The notes: generated by a model not told the origin, from the sequence alone. A DNA stretch of 64,000 nt from Fagopyrum homotropicum (GCA_033239125.1 BSWB01000008.1:1270001-1334000); one strand, 5' to 3'. Shown: positions 10,828 to 23,278, counted from the stretch's first letter. Numbers and translations: made by a program.

Positions 10828-11640
10828 GCTTACATACTAGCTTTGTGTTTATCTATGTTAAACTAAGTTGATTCTTGCTTGCAAATAGCAAACACCATAT
10901 GATGCTTGTATGTCTTGATTTAGAGCTTAGTAGTGACTTATAGTTGTCTTTCAACATTTAAATAGCAAACACTATGTGACACTTGTTAAATGGATGACTC
11001 ATGCTTTTATTCTCACTTGTCCATCATGTCTACATTAGTTTAGTAGCATACTAGCTTGTAACTTGCACATATAAGTTCTCATCTCCTTATATGGCACAAC
11101 ATTTCATTTCAAGTGGCTTAGCAAGGGTTTTCCCCTAGTGTTTCATTTACATACCTCTAAAGGAGGTGTGTCAATACACAAGTTTACAAAATGAAGAAAT
11201 TATACATACAAACATAAACAATTATCAAACACAAGCATAGGAGGACAAATCCTGACAATGCACAATGAATAATCAAACACAAAATACCCATAAATTATAT
11301 CTCGGTTCAAATTAGGGTTCCAAAAACTCGTCGTGAACTTCAGCCATGCTGGAAACACAAAATACCCGGAAATACGTACCTTTTGACGCTTTGGATTTTC
11401 ATCCATGCCGTCATAATCGCCGGAATCGACAAATGAGCTCACCGGAATCACCGGAATCGTTGGAGCAGAAGAATGGGAAACTAAGGAACGGAAAACTAAG
11501 GAGAAGAACCGGAACTGAAGCGAATCAAGTTGGAGCCGAAGAATGGAATCGAAAAACGGAATCGAAATTTCGATGAATATAAACGTACCTGGAGTCACCG
11601 CTGTGGTCCGAGGTTGAAGACTAAGACTTTGGCCACCAAA
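10828..11640 (+). other. Unassigned left-arm segment (mirror 42433-43213)
   Basis: The first 370 bp show no gene or known element. At 11200-11640, minus strand, is an exon-like stretch: a short ATG frame reading MDENPKRQK followed by a consensus GTACGT splice donor. It is preceded by Ser/Pro-rich codons. The mirror copy (42433-42841, plus) keeps this. I do not recognise the protein, and no second exon was found. Confidence 0.3.
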
Positions 11641-11680
11641 CACATAAAGTTATATATATATATATATAAAAGATCACTGT

Positions 11681-11860
11681 TACTACACTTGTGGTAAGCG
11701 TAGTAGTAATTTTTTTTTTAAATCAAACTCAAACTACACTTTCCATATGCATAGTTATTAGCTCGTACCGGCTTCACCTCGGCTCCAACTACACAGGTTA
11801 AACGCGTAGTTGGAATTCAGAGGGAAAAAAACGAAACTACACACTTCGTGTACGTAGTTT
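11681..11860. repeat. Four successive ACTAC/GTAGT hairpin modules
   Basis: Inverted-repeat modules spaced about 50 bp: 11681-11708 (stem TACTAC with GTAGTA), 11732-11757 (AACTA with TAGTT), 11785-11813 (CCAACTAC with GTAGTTGG) and 11834-11860 (AAACTAC with GTAGTTT). The mirror is at about 42183-42362. They resemble subterminal repeats of a DNA transposon, but no matching terminal repeats or target duplication were identified. Confidence 0.55.
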
Positions 11861-12899
11861 TTGTGTCAAATAGCGATTTTCGCCGATACGTTTTTTATAA
11901 ACCACGATTCTAATTTCCTATGCTCGAATATGTTTAGTGTGTTGTTGTATAGCGATACGTAGTTCTAATTTGAAGCAAGTAGAGAGTTGCTCCATACCAA
12001 TTTGATCTTATGGGTATTCTGAAGGATAAGATTGCAGCTATCACTGTTATGGAGGGAATCGAGGCTTGCTTTTAATATCCTATTGATTGATGGTGGATAA
12101 TCGTCCGTTAATTTCACATCCATCGTCCGTCGAATATTGACTGTTTTTTTAAAACAAATCATATATAATGTGGATTTCAAGTTTTGTTGGTCCCGACAAG
12201 GTCGGGATTAAGTGATTATCTCCGATGGCTGATTCTTCATTTTAATAGCTTTTGGTGCAGAATCTTATACCCTTTTCTCTATCAAGATTCTGCGGAATTG
12301 GGTGTTGCGTTTGCGTTTGTATTTGCATTGCGTTCGTTGATCTGCATCTTGGAAAATAGGTTTCGTCACTCCTTTCTCCAAATTACAGGCAATGTGACAA
12401 GTTTTGTCCCTTTTTGTTTTTTGTATTTTCTAGGGTTCTTGTTGGTATTCAGATTTGACTCGTCTCGGTCAGCTAATTCATGCTACTACATTCAATTTGA
12501 CTGGCTACGATGTCAAAACCAATGGTAAACATATCTCTACTGAGTTTTACTAGTATTGCGATTTTTGGTTGGCCTGTTGTCGCTATTTTGGATTAAATTA
12601 TTCTCTAATCATAAACCTTAAACAGTGTCTACTCCACAAACAAGGATCGAATCCTCTTGATCAATCCATTCATTGCTGAATTGAATCGTAAAAGAACGGT
12701 CCAAGCAAAAAGGCCTATTTTGTTCCCTTGATCATTTCTTATTGCTCTAGATTCTTCATCAACTGGAGATCACTTTATTGTTCTTGAATTATTCCCAAGT
12801 GGTGTCACTGTATTCATATATCTTGAATCCCTGAGTCTCACCTAGTTTGGTGTCCATCAAAAGCTCTTGTTGTAGCTCATAAAGCCCGTGATGGCCATA

Positions 12900-14517
12900 A
12901 TGACCAACGGATTCGTGCAAGGCTCTTTGCCCGAAGAGCTAATGCAATTGCTAGTGAATTTAGCTCAGATGTGGGAAGATGTAGCTGATCCAAATGACAT
13001 ACAAGTTAAAAACATGAGTGGAGCCTTGACAAACGAGGTTTTCTAGATCATGTGGCCAGATGATTGCAATAGGAAGGTTCTTTTGAGGATTTATGGAGAA
13101 GGTGTTGATGTGTTCTTCAACCGGGAGGAGGAGATCAGGACGTTTGAGTGCTTGTCAAAGCACGGCCAAGGGCCCCAGCTTCTCGGAAGATTCCCTGAAG
13201 GCCGTGTTGAGGAGTTCATACATGCTAGAGTGAGTATATATGTTCAAATTTAGATTTTATTTTTTTATAACATTTATTGCTATTTTAACATAAACATCAA
13301 TTGTTTCAGACTTTGACAGCAACTGATCTCCGAGACCCAGAAATTTCAGCAGGAATAGCAGCTAAGATGCGCGAGTTTCATAATCTTGACATGTCGGGCC
13401 CAAAGGAAGCACTTCTTTGGACTAGAATGAGGTATCCTATCAAAAATGAAAATTTTTATAAGTTGAATAAGTTCAATTTAATTTAAAAATATTCTTGGTA
13501 ATAGGAATTGGGTGAAGAAGGCGAAAAACTTGTGCTCCTGTAAGGATGAGAAGGAATTTGAGTTGAGTCGTTTGGAAGATGAGATCCATATGCTGAAAAG
13601 GGTGCTTTCAAAGGATGGTTTAGAGATCAGGTTTTGCCACAATGACTTGCAGTATGGTAACATCATGCTTGATGAAGAGAAAGGATCAATCACTCTAATT
13701 GTAAGCTGAATCTTTTGAAACACTTATTAAGAAAGCTATGAAATATACTGTTATACTCCTCATCGTTCCTTTACTTTTTGCTTCATTGAAAAATCACAAC
13801 TAACCGAGTACTAATGATTAAAAGGGTACATATGTAAAGTAAAGGCCAAATTAGCTAGAATGACAATTATTCTTGAACAAAAATACAATGCTAAAACGAC
13901 AATTATTTGTGAACGGATAGAGTGTTTTATACTGATGCAAGTTTGCTGAATTTATTATTCTGTACTGCAGGATTATGAGTATGCGAGTTACAACCCTGTT
14001 GCCTATGATCTTGCAAATCATTTCTGTGAGATGGCGGCTGACTATCATTCTGAAAAACCTCATATCTTAGACTACAGTAAATACCCAGGTAATTTTCTGT
14101 GATGTAGTTGTTGTCAATGAATCTTGATGATAAACTCAAATTGGTGATACAGATTTAGAGGAGCAAAGAAGATTTGCACGGACATATTTGAGTTTTTCAG
14201 GGGAAGAACCCGGTGAATGTCAAGTAGAAGAGTTAGTTGCAAGTGCAGAGAAGTACTCTCTTGCAAACCATCTCTTTTGGGGATTATGGGGTCTCATTTA
14301 GGTATGCAAATTTTCTCTTTTTTTTTTGGGCTGAATCTGTTTATGAAGAAATTTTGGTCACTCTTGGATGTGTAATATACAGGCTTATGTGAACAAGATC
14401 GAGTTTGATTACAAGGAATACACGAGGCAAAGGTTTGAGCAGTACTGGCTTAAGAAACCCGTCGTCCTCGGAAGATCTGAAGCTCCAATTGTCATCAATG
14501 GTCAAAATGAATGTTGA
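12900..14517 (+). pseudogene. Choline kinase pseudogene (left arm)
   Basis: Choline kinase phosphorylates choline with ATP, the first step of the CDP-choline route to phosphatidylcholine. Six exons are recognisable: 12900-13229, 13310-13431, 13505-13700, 13971-14088, 14153-14301 and 14383-14517. All have GT/AG borders and matching phases. Family motifs: GSLPEELMQLL at the N-terminus, RIYGEGVDVFFNREEEIRTFE, SKHGQGPQLLGRFPEGR, the kinase HNDLQYGNIM motif, DYEYASYNPVAYDLANHFCEM and the C-terminal RQRFEQYW. Two in-frame stops kill it: TAG at 13045-13047 (NEVF-stop-IMWP, normally Gln) and TAG at 14299-14301 at the end of exon 5. The right arm shares both. Introns are present, so it arose from genomic DNA, not a retro-copy. 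Confidence 0.88.
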
Positions 14518-14910
14518 TGTGTTTAAGTCCCTTTCTTTTTATTGTATTTGGAATAATTAGTATGTTCTTGCAAGAATGTAATTTGTAAGAAAGTTATGGG
14601 TTTGTGAGATTGGTCATCGTCGATGCATGTTTAGTTAGCGATCTCTTTCATAATTGTTATTCTCTCACCAGTCACCACCTTAGAAAAGTCAGTAAAAATA
14701 CTTTACTTGTCAGGCTAGGTAAAAAAAAATCAGATTTTTGTTAAACTAATTTGGGGTTGTGTGATTATTAGTTCAATATTTTATACCCTGCTAGTTTATA
14801 TATTGTGTTTCTTAATACTATGATCATATTATACATTAGCATAGCAATAATAAAGGTAAAGATATACACAATGTTCAATTTACTTGTTGATAAAGTGATA
14901 AGGTATCGTT
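14518..14910. other. AT-rich spacer, nothing recognised (mirror 39146-39538)
   Basis: Lies between the choline kinase pseudogene and the copia fragment. No open frame, repeat or motif worth naming; probably 3' flank of the former gene. Confidence 0.5.
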
Positions 14911-15380
14911 TTTTTTTCATGGGAATCTTCGTGAAGATGTCTATTTGCACTCCCCACCTGACATCTGACTACACTTTCTCTTGCTTGCAAGTTAAGAAAG
15001 TCTTTATATGGCCTTAAACTAGTCTCGCGCCAGTAGTTTTATAGATCAACTCACCATTGCTTCGTGTGACCAAGGGTTTATTCAGTCAAAGAGTGACTAC
15101 TCGCTCTTCATTAAGCGCAAAAGCTACCGCATCACCATTGTTGCCATTTATGTGGACAATCTATTAGTCATTGGTTCTAACTCTAATGAGATTTCTTGCC
15201 TCAAACATTATCTTAACTAACAATTCAATATTAAGGATCTTGGTATCCTTCATTTTTTTCTCTTGGCATTAAGGTCACTTATAAGTTATATCCCTACTGG
15301 CATTCTTCTTTTCCAAAGAAAATTCACTCTTGAACTCTCCATGATGCCTCCATATCTCAACCAAAACATACTCTTACCCC
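14911..15380 (+). pseudogene. Ty1/copia pol (RT) fragment, left arm
   Basis: A decayed copia reverse transcriptase read across several stops and frameshifts. Pieces in order: FHGNLREDVYLHSPPD, KSLYGLK, QSKSDYSLFIKRKS, ITIVAIYVDNLLVIGSNSNEI (catalytic YVDD changed to YVDN) and KDLGILHFFL. No LTRs are seen. It ends where the MULE terminal repeat begins. Confidence 0.75.
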
Positions 15381-15868
15381 CAGTCCGGATCACCTATTTC
15401 ATCTATATACTACACTCCCTATTGCATTTACCTTATTGGTCCAGGTGGCAAATTTACTAACTAAATAAATATAATTAAAACTAAATTAAATTGTGACATG
15501 GCTCCTACTATCTGCTTCCCTTATTTTCTCCCGCTAGCCAAAACAGAAGAAAAGCCAAGTTCTTCTTCTTCTTTTCTCTTATAACCGCCGCCGCAACTTC
15601 TTCGCCGGAGAAGAGATTATTCGAGTCCATTTCGTTCGCCGAATCCGACGCCATCTTCGCCGCCTCACCGGATCTCAGCATTAAACACCTCAACTTCTTC
15701 ACCGGAAAAGAGATGATTTGAGTCCCTTTGTTCGCCGAATCCTTTGCCATCACTGCCACCTCGCCGGATTCAACGCCCTCGCCTAACCGGATACTACGCT
15801 TGTCCACTGTCTGAACATCAAACGCCCCACGTTTCAAGTCTTAATTTTTTGGCATTACAGGTTGAATC
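15381..15868 (+). repeat. MULE terminal inverted repeat 1, with an internal 96-bp tandem duplication
   Basis: Pairs with 19468-19846 in reverse. It is 109 bp longer because a 96-bp segment is present twice in diverged form and there is a further 13-bp insertion. A frame of 109 codons runs through it on the minus strand (73 codons in the other repeat), probably a non-coding leader. Confidence 0.75.
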
Positions 15869-16354
15869 GATGAATTAGGAAGGATTGTTAGAGATATGTA
15901 TTTATAGACTTTGTTTGGGCTATCTGTTTTGAATAGTCATTAAGTTGCTGGTATGATCAGAAAAACAAAGAACTTTAGTCCTAACATGTGCAAATTTAAC
16001 TTTGCTTGAATGCTTGCTAATAAATTGAACGGTGGAGTTATGTTACCTTTCACCTTCACTTCTTGTTTCCATAAATCTATACTGAATGACCATACACTTG
16101 GTACATACAAAAATTTATAGCGAAACTAATACGTATTATTGATGAATTTTATTGTGCAGATGGACGTCATGATTTGAGTGACTTCATGAATCACTTTCTC
16201 AAAGGCTTCTAACGACCTAAAATATCAAATAAAATATACAGTTAGAAAATAGAAAAGACTAAATAGTTGATAAAAAAAAGAATATCAAATTACATTAGGA
16301 TGATAACTATCCATATAGTTCTACTAACCTGTAACAATCTAATTAACGCATTTC

Positions 16355-18957
16355 TTATGGTTGTGGGTGATTATCCAAAACATCTTGAACCTGTAATGTC
16401 AACAAAGCATCAATAACAAACCCACACACACAAAAATAAAGATTATTTTAATAAATAATTATGTAATTTTATTATATATATGATTACCTGAGGCAAGCCA
16501 ATAGTTGTCAATAATGCCATATGACTAAGTTGAGAATATTGATTCGGTTGACTTGATGTTAAACCAACATACATGCCCTTGGGATCACACTCTAAAGGGG
16601 TAGAAGTGTACCCATTTGGATCACATGGATGAAAACATCCTGAAGGAGATTGTTGTACAATATTTCCATCCAAATGAATAGCTAGGTCCTCCTGCATTTA
16701 ACCATATAAGTAAATAAAACACATATATATAATAAAATTACAATTTAATTTATACCTGCAGCTCAATGACTATGTTGTTCTTTGTTTTTTTACGTTTTCT
16801 TGTCGCTATTTCAAGAGCACTTTTGAGTCTTTTACTTGATTCACTTCTAGATTTCGGCTTTGACTTCATGCCTTTATTGTTGTAGTCATACCACTGAGGT
16901 TCATAGGCATATCCTGACTTGAAACATCTCTTTCTGTGTGATGATTTTTCAAGGATTGTGTAGGCCTTTCTATGGAGTTTGAATCAATCTCTTTAAACAA
17001 GCTAACGAGACCCTCTTTCACAATGGTGTACTTATCTTCACATTCCGCAGCTCTTGTGACCAAGCGAGTCGATAGACGACACAAGTCTCTATAGCGCCAT
17101 CCCATTGCTTTTTTGGATCTAGATCAAGATTTCTACGATCACTAGTAGCTAAAATGCTACCCTTTTTGGCATCGTTCGTCCATCTTTTCAAAATATACTT
17201 TCTAGGGACTTTTGTAACACCTTTGAAGAAGAAAACCTTCAGTATATGACTGCATAGTAATCCAGCAAACTCAAACTTCCTACAGCTGCAATATACAATT
17301 TCTTCTCTTTCATCATAAGAGACAACATAACTGGGTTGCTTCTTTTGAGGCGTAATCATATATTGCACAAGTGTTCCCGTCTCGCTATAAACTTCAAGAT
17401 GATACTCATAGGTTTTATACACCTCTTTCTCAAACAACTTAAAGACCTCATGTGTATAGGTGCCCACAACATGCTTCAAAAGTTCTATAGGAAAAGACAA
17501 AACTATCTTACTTTGGCTAGCCTTAAAATCTGCAACCATCTCATCATAACGACGATCATTAAGCAACCATTGAAAGTGCTCAAAAAATTCTCTAATTTTA
17601 TGCTTTTGCGATACATAATGCTTAAGCATTCTATTCATGCTTTCACTTCGTTGTGTAGTTGTCATGTCTGCACAAAATGTATCTCGACCATAAACCAATG
17701 CCCACTTTTCTTTAATATTGAACATTCTCTACAACCAATTGTTGGTTTGAAGGTCATACTTATCAAGCATTTCACTCCAAGCATCTAGAAATTCCGCCTC
17801 ATGTTCATAGTCATAAATACAATTGCTGAAATCCCTTGAAAAATCCTTGTACCCTGCGAACACATTTGCCAAATGAATTGCTGCATTTTGAAAGATATGT
17901 CAAATACAAAGTCGATGATAAGTATCAGGCCACTGAAGAGAAAGTTCTTTTGACATAGCAACATCTTGATCTGTCAATATTGTCTTTTGTAGTTTTCCAC
18001 CCATAGCCTTTGAAAATGTGTCAAACAACCACTCAAACGAATCTGATGTCTCATCGTACAATAATGTTGCACCAAATATAGTTGTCTGTTTATGATGGTT
18101 CACTCCAACAAATAAAGCAATCGGTCTAGCATCATTAAGCTTTCGATATGTAGTATCAAAGCAAACAACATCACCAAAGTCATCATAGTCAGCCATCATT
18201 TTAGAATCCGCCCAAAAAATATTAGTGATTAGGTCATCTTCATCCACTTGAATAACATAAAAGAAAGTAGGATCTTCAACTTTCATACCCTACAAGTATT
18301 CTAGAACACCACATGTATCACCTTGCTTCATTTGTGAGCTACGTTTAGTGCGCAAATAATTCTTTAAATCCACATGAGCAAATCCGACATTTTCACGACC
18401 TCCTGCCTCTCTAGCCATGAATTAATAAGTACTTTTTGGAGAAATATCTGACATGTTAGCGATGTCAACTTGTGATGCTTGAGAGATCGACATCTTTCGA
18501 TGTGATCTAAATAGGTGAGCCTTACTTGGACTTGCCAAATTGTGTCCATGATTAGCAATGAAGTTAACAACACGATATCTGGCCGGTGCGATTTATAATA
18601 AGCATCTCGTTTTTCAGGTGCCCGTTTACCTTCACACGAGCATACAAACTTTCTGTCCAATGTTATCTTTGTACGCTTGTCTCTATGAAGCAGACCTCTT
18701 CGAATAGAAAAACCGACCGCTAAAGCATAATTATTGTAGAACTCGTAAGTTGCCTCTTCAGTTTCAAACTCCATACCAACTTTTGGAATAATGTGATCAG
18801 ATATCTTAGAATGTAATTGTACCATCAAATCTTCGTTTGTGAAAGATTTTTCAAAATCTTCACCATTCTCAAATTCTAGACGCCGACACGGTTGTGTTTC
18901 TTGTAAGTCCATAACCTTTTTTGGATAATAAAACAAAAGAAGATCAAAGTCAACCAT
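16355..18957 (-). pseudogene. FAR1/MULE-type transposase pseudogene (left arm)
   Basis: The transposase would cut and move the element. Order from 18957 downwards: FAR1 DNA-binding domain (GMEFETEEATYEFYNNYA, GFSIRRG, FVCSCEGKRAPEKRD), then after a frameshift the RSHRKMS and GGRENVGF region. The MULE catalytic domain follows (DEDDLITNIFWAD, DVVCFDTTYRKLNDARPIALF, FVGVNHHKQTTIFG, TILTDQDVAM), then a SWIM zinc finger (CSCRKFEFAGLLCSH, about 17240-17290) and a C-terminal tail with introns. Stops replace the residue before GMKVED, the Trp before HIFQNA, and the residue after NNWL; frameshifts lie near 18600 and 17100. Every lesion listed is also in the right arm. It could be read as a dead FRS-family gene, but the flanking terminal repeats favour a transposon. 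Confidence 0.85.
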
Positions 18958-19467
18958 ATTATAAAGGTAATATAACTACTACATACTTTTATATAATTTC
19001 GAACAATGTGCTTAACTAGACATCTTCTGAGTATATGGGCCTGAATTCATGGTTGAACATGAAAGCTAATTATCTACGGTTATATTGCATTCATTAATAC
19101 TTCGCATAATCTAACATAAATATATATCATACATGTTTTTTAAATTAAACTTTATGTGACTATATTGCTTGCTCTCTGACATCTATGTCATTTTCTAATA
19201 AAAATCGATTCTTCCTAATAGTATTAGACCTCTCTGTTTCCTCATCTTATTGTCTTTATAAATGCTCTGTAAAGGTGTCAAAGTAGCAAACTCTCATTAC
19301 CAAACATCTCTTCTTCCCTAAAACTTGCAAACTCCCACTTAAAGATACCAAATATCTTTTCTTTTTAAAACTAATCTAACATTATTGAAATAACTTATTC
19401 CGACCTCGGACTCACTAGAAAGTTGGCGGACGTAACTACAATACAATGTAAGCAATATGATAGCATT

Positions 19468-19846
19468 GATTCAACCTGTAATGTAAAAAAAAATTAAGAA
19501 TTGAAACCTGGGGCGCTTAATGTTGAGACAGTGGACAAAGGCGAGGGCGTTGTATCCGGTGAGGCGGCGAAGATGGCGTCGGATTCGGTGAACGAAATGG
19601 ACTCGAATAATCTCTTCTCCGGCGAAGAAGTTGCGGCGGAGGTTATAAGAGAAAAGAAGAAGAAGAACTTGGCTTTTCTTTTGTTTTGGCTAGCGGGAGA
19701 AAATAAGGGAAACAGATATTAGGAGCCATGTCACAATTTAATTTAGTTTTAATTATATTTATTTAGTTAGTAAATTTGTCACTTGGACCAATAAGGTAAA
19801 TGCAATAGGGAGTGTAGTATATAGATGAAATAGGTGATCCGGACTG
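19468..19846 (-). repeat. MULE terminal inverted repeat 2
   Basis: 379 bp, reverse complement of repeat 1 from GATTCAACCTGTAATG (inner) to GATCCGGACTG (outer end). Confidence 0.78.
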
Positions 19847-20599
19847 CTTATATGGGATTCTATGCAAAGTTTAACTAAAATATCATGTGGATACGTACTT
19901 AATTTTAAACATTAATTGATATATATACGCAACTAAGCAAGTAGGTGTTAGAGCAACTTTGTTTCCGGCCAACATTTTTTCAAGAAGAGCAAATAATTAA
20001 AGAAAGAAAGAAAAAAGGTGTTTGCACAAAATAATCTATTATCTACTATTCTACTATATAATATTAAACAGAAGTGGTATTCTTTGGTAATTAACTAGGG
20101 TGATTTAGGTAAAGTTAGTTTTGGTTGGGGTGTTATTGAAAATTATAATAAATTAGGGTATTATATTATTTGGTCATTAATTAGGGAATGTTACTGAAAC
20201 CTTCAATTCAAATCAATTCCATGAATGTTACACTACTACGTACACCTGATTCATTCAGTATAATACGTTTTTCCACTGTTCGTCTTCTCTCTAAATGTTT
20301 TCTCTATCTTCTTCTCTCTTTAGTCACTATTTAGATTCCATGAATTTAGTTTATTGCTTATAAGGGAAGCTAGTAAACATACGTGGTATTCCATTCCAGA
20401 AAATCAATATGACCCTACCGATAATTGAAGTTAACTAGCCAAAGAGGACAGAAAAAATGAAGATAAGCACCAGAATCTTAGCCATAGCAAGCAGTACGTA
20501 AATACAGTACAAATACGTCCGAGACAAGCGAATACCAAAATATGTCATGGTTCATATAAGCTGTATTTTGGCATCGTAGATTATTACATACCAACACTT
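19847..20599. other. AT-rich spacer between MULE and phosphatase pseudogene (mirror 33457-34209)
   Basis: No gene. A stretch at about 20049-20220 starting TCTACTATATAATATTA looks vaguely like a small non-autonomous element, but no end could be defined. Confidence 0.35.
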
Positions 20600-22052
20600 T
20601 CAAATCTTGGATCGAGCACCACCTTCAAAAGGTGGCAGCCCCCACTCCTCAGGGTCAAAATCCAGCAGAGATTTCAGCACTTGATCTGCACCGCTATGAA
20701 ACGAGCTATCAAGGTTCGGATCAGGAACCATGACAACACACATGGATTATAAAATAGCAAATCACTTTCCATCATTCATAACTTTAGTTTACTATCGAAT
20801 TCCAGTAAAAGAGAATACTCACATTCCAGCATTTCTTGCAGCACTGACTCCTAAAGGCGAATCTTCAAAGAAAAGGGTCTTTTGTGGATCAACTGAACCC
20901 CCTGCTCAAGAATGCAAATTTTCTAGTAAAAATTCTAAAGAAGCTTAAGCATAAAAATAATGTAATTGCAACAACATACCTCAAATCTTTTGGCAGCCAC
21001 CAAAAAGATATCAGCCGATGGCTTCCCGCGCTTCACCTCAACATCGTCTCCAAGAACAATGTGATGCATCAACGAAAACAGCTCCAAGTGTCTTTGTGTC
21101 TTCAGTTCAAAGTGCCTTTTGTGAGAGCTTTTATTTATCACATGCACATGCATCCATAAAACACATCACATCAATTATCTATAGCTTTCGAAAACATCCA
21201 AGCATAGACAATCCAAACATAGACATGAGAAAAAAGAAGGACAAAGTTGAAAGAATATAAGAAAATTACCCAGTAGCTACGCAAATCGGTATTCCTTTTG
21301 CGTGTAAATGTCTTATGAGACGACTTGCTCCTGCATATATAGGATACATACATAATTTTAGTGATAATTAGCATGGCAGAATATGACAGTAATCTGGTTC
21401 TCAGCCGGCAACACACACAACTTTCCTTATAAACAAACAATTAACAAAATAAACTATGTAAATGCAAAAATAATTTTAGTAATAATCTCAAATATCAACA
21501 AACAGATAAGCATGGCAGAATATGACAGTAATCTGGTTCTTAGCAGACAACACACACGACTTGCTTATAAACAAACAATTAACAAAATAAACTATGTAAA
21601 TGCAAAAATATATCGATCGACCTGGCATCAGCTCGCTCATCGGAAACTTATCTCGGAGCATAGCCTCTCTTTCAACGAGAAAGTCTTCAGCAAACAAGAT
21701 ATGACTTATTCCAGTCTCTTCTACAAAGACTTTGGCAGCCTCTAATGCCTTCCTCCCCATCATTTTTGCCTGGAGAGCCAAATCATAAGTTCTATTATAC
21801 CTTGCTAGAATGCTGGCTTAAATTTCACCGTAAAACTTTTCAGTATCTGCCACATGAAAACACATTTAGTCGATATACATCACAGAAGACACACACAGAC
21901 AGAAGAAGAAATGGCGATGGAAAAGAGCGACCTAATACAGATCTGAGACAGATAAACAACTCACCGAGCAGCAGTCCATCCATGTCGAATATAACGTGAG
22001 TAATCGAGCCTCTAACGGTCTGATCCGGAGCAGCACCGGCAGTCGCCATCAT
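20600..22052 (-). pseudogene. DL-glycerol-3-phosphatase-like (HAD) pseudogene, left arm
   Basis: The family removes phosphate from glycerol-3-phosphate in the cytosol or plastid. Mirror image of the right-arm copy (32001-33456), with the same six-exon structure. HAD motif I reads DMDGLLL plus D from the next exon. Further on are KAKMM-type and GRKALEAAKVFVEE, LMHHIVLGDDVEVKRGKPSADIF, LVFEDSPLGVSAARNAGM and the C-terminal DPEEWGLPPF. Two defects are shared with the right arm: an in-frame TAA soon after motif I (KFYGEI-stop) and one missing base at the start of exon 5. A private change makes HILFAEDF here against HILSAEDF on the right. Confidence 0.85.
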
Positions 22053-22244
22053 CGGTCGTGGAAGTTCTCAGCTGAGAAAAGTACGCGCCTTACCACGCGC
22101 CAAGGAACGACAATGCCTGCCGACTACCTCGAAAACCCTAGATCTAGAAATCGCCTCGCCGCCCCCAAAGCATCGATGGATGCTAATCAACCACAAGAAA
22201 ACGAAGACCTGAAGCCTATACCCGATAATGGAGAAATCAAAGAT

Positions 22245-22991
22245 TTTCCCAATACCTGCTGTCGTCTTTTCATTGGTTAATTTTGATGTGGCTGGTGAGA
22301 GAGTTAAGAAAGTCTCAATACCTGATAATGCCTGCTGTCGTCTTTTCATTGGTTAATTTTGATGTGGCTGGTGAGAGAGTTAAAAAAGTCCCAATACCTG
22401 ATAATGGAGAAATCAAAGATTTCCCCATTTGGTATGAGGATTTTTCCAAGGGATGCGGGTTTTGTGCTCACAAAGATCATACCTATGATGGTTGCCCTCT
22501 GAGAGGTTTTAAAACTAAAACCCTTAGGAAAGGAAAAGGAAAGCAAGGAGAGGGATGAAACTGAGAAAGATAAGAATAAGTGGCAATCTGTGGGGAACAA
22601 AGACACGAAAAAAGTGAAAAATGTGAACAGCAAGTATGTGCTGCGGCCATACCTATCCCCTGAATATTGGTTGACAAGCTCAAAAGAGGAAGACTCATCC
22701 CTGAGTTCTAAAGAGAGCTGTCAGAAGGCCTCTGAGGTTAAGGGTGATGAGCCTCCCCCTGCTGTAGTTAACTCAACAACTGAAATGCATAAAACTGTGA
22801 ACAAACCCAATGATGAACAACCTGAGGGTGCAGGCCCTAATGATGAAGTCATGGAGAAGAAACAGGCAACTCATGAACCCCCTACTGTCCCAATGGCCGA
22901 GGATGAAGAGCTAATGAATAAAACTAAGGAGATTGAGGAACAACTCTTTTCAAGTATTTACTCTTCAGAAATGCTAACAAACAGCGTTTAG
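22245..22991 (+). pseudogene. LINE ORF1 fragment with CCHC zinc knuckle
   Basis: Reads VNFDVAGERVKKVPIPDNG, then IKDFPIWYEDFSKGCGFC with the knuckle C-GF-C-AHKD-H-TYDG-C (CX2CX4HX4C) at about 22455-22500, then a Lys-rich tail. A frameshift at about 22558 leads to a second open piece (22590-22991) rich in Glu, Lys and Pro that ends at TAG. This fits the nucleic-acid-binding ORF1 protein of plant L1-type LINEs. The left inverted-repeat arm ends inside this fragment at about 22526, so only its first half is duplicated. Confidence 0.68.
22254..22405 (+). repeat. 76-bp tandem repeat, two units (left arm)
   Basis: Unit of 76 bp containing TTTCATTGGTTAATTTTGAT and GTGAGAGAGTTAA. The same anchor starts at 22261 and 22337. 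It codes VNFDVAGERVKKVPIPD, so it is a tandem expansion inside a LINE ORF1 fragment. The right arm has three units. Confidence 0.85.
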
Positions 22992-23278
22992 CAATTAGCA
23001 ACCACAGGCTCCAAAAGGTGCAAAAAAGACAAACCAATAAAGTGCATTTTATTTTTCACGGGTAAGATAATTCCCTTAGTCCTCTCCTCAGGCAAAATGT
23101 TTCACGCAGACATTCGAAAAACCCTAGCTCAGTGTTTCCGTGCACAAGATTCAAAAACAATCTTGCTGCACCACATTATTCCTATGATTCAATTGTGTAC
23201 AACATTAACTAAATTTGCCCTTGTTCATAAGGCAAAATCCATCAGCTACTTTTTCAACTTACATGCGCAATTCCCCGC

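Larger units (their letters stand above)
15381..19846 (-). mobile_element. MULE-type DNA transposon with long terminal inverted repeats (left arm)
   Basis: A 4466-bp element bounded by CAGTCCGGATCACC at 15381 and its reverse complement ending at 19846. It carries a FAR1/MULE transposase on the minus strand. The terminal repeats are 488 and 379 bp. No 9-bp target-site duplication is evident (flanks CTCTTACCCC and CTTATATGGG), so either the borders have been rearranged or the ends are a few bases off. It is copied in the right arm at 34210-38675. Confidence 0.82.
3102..22526 (+). repeat. Left arm of the 19.4-kb inverted duplication
   Basis: Matches the reverse complement of 31452-50941 throughout. 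Corresponding positions add to 54043 in the Tekay part and about 54056 from the choline kinase pseudogene to the phosphatase pseudogene. The arms therefore differ by few indels. The largest is one extra 76-bp repeat unit in the right arm near the inner end. The outer end lies inside a Tekay 5' LTR; the inner end lies inside a LINE ORF1 fragment. Confidence 0.93.

Noticed and set aside
12184..12528. 114-codon ORF upstream of the choline kinase pseudogene
   Set aside because: Not recognised as any family, hydrophobic and AT-driven, no start or splice support; likely chance.
20049..20390. Helitron-like start (TCTACTATATAATATTA) with a possible CTAG end near 20373
   Set aside because: The only candidate end hairpin is a 4-bp stem, and no AT insertion context or second copy could be shown.
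22254..22405. CRISPR-like direct repeats
   Set aside because: The 76-bp units are contiguous tandem copies without unique spacers, in a plant genome.
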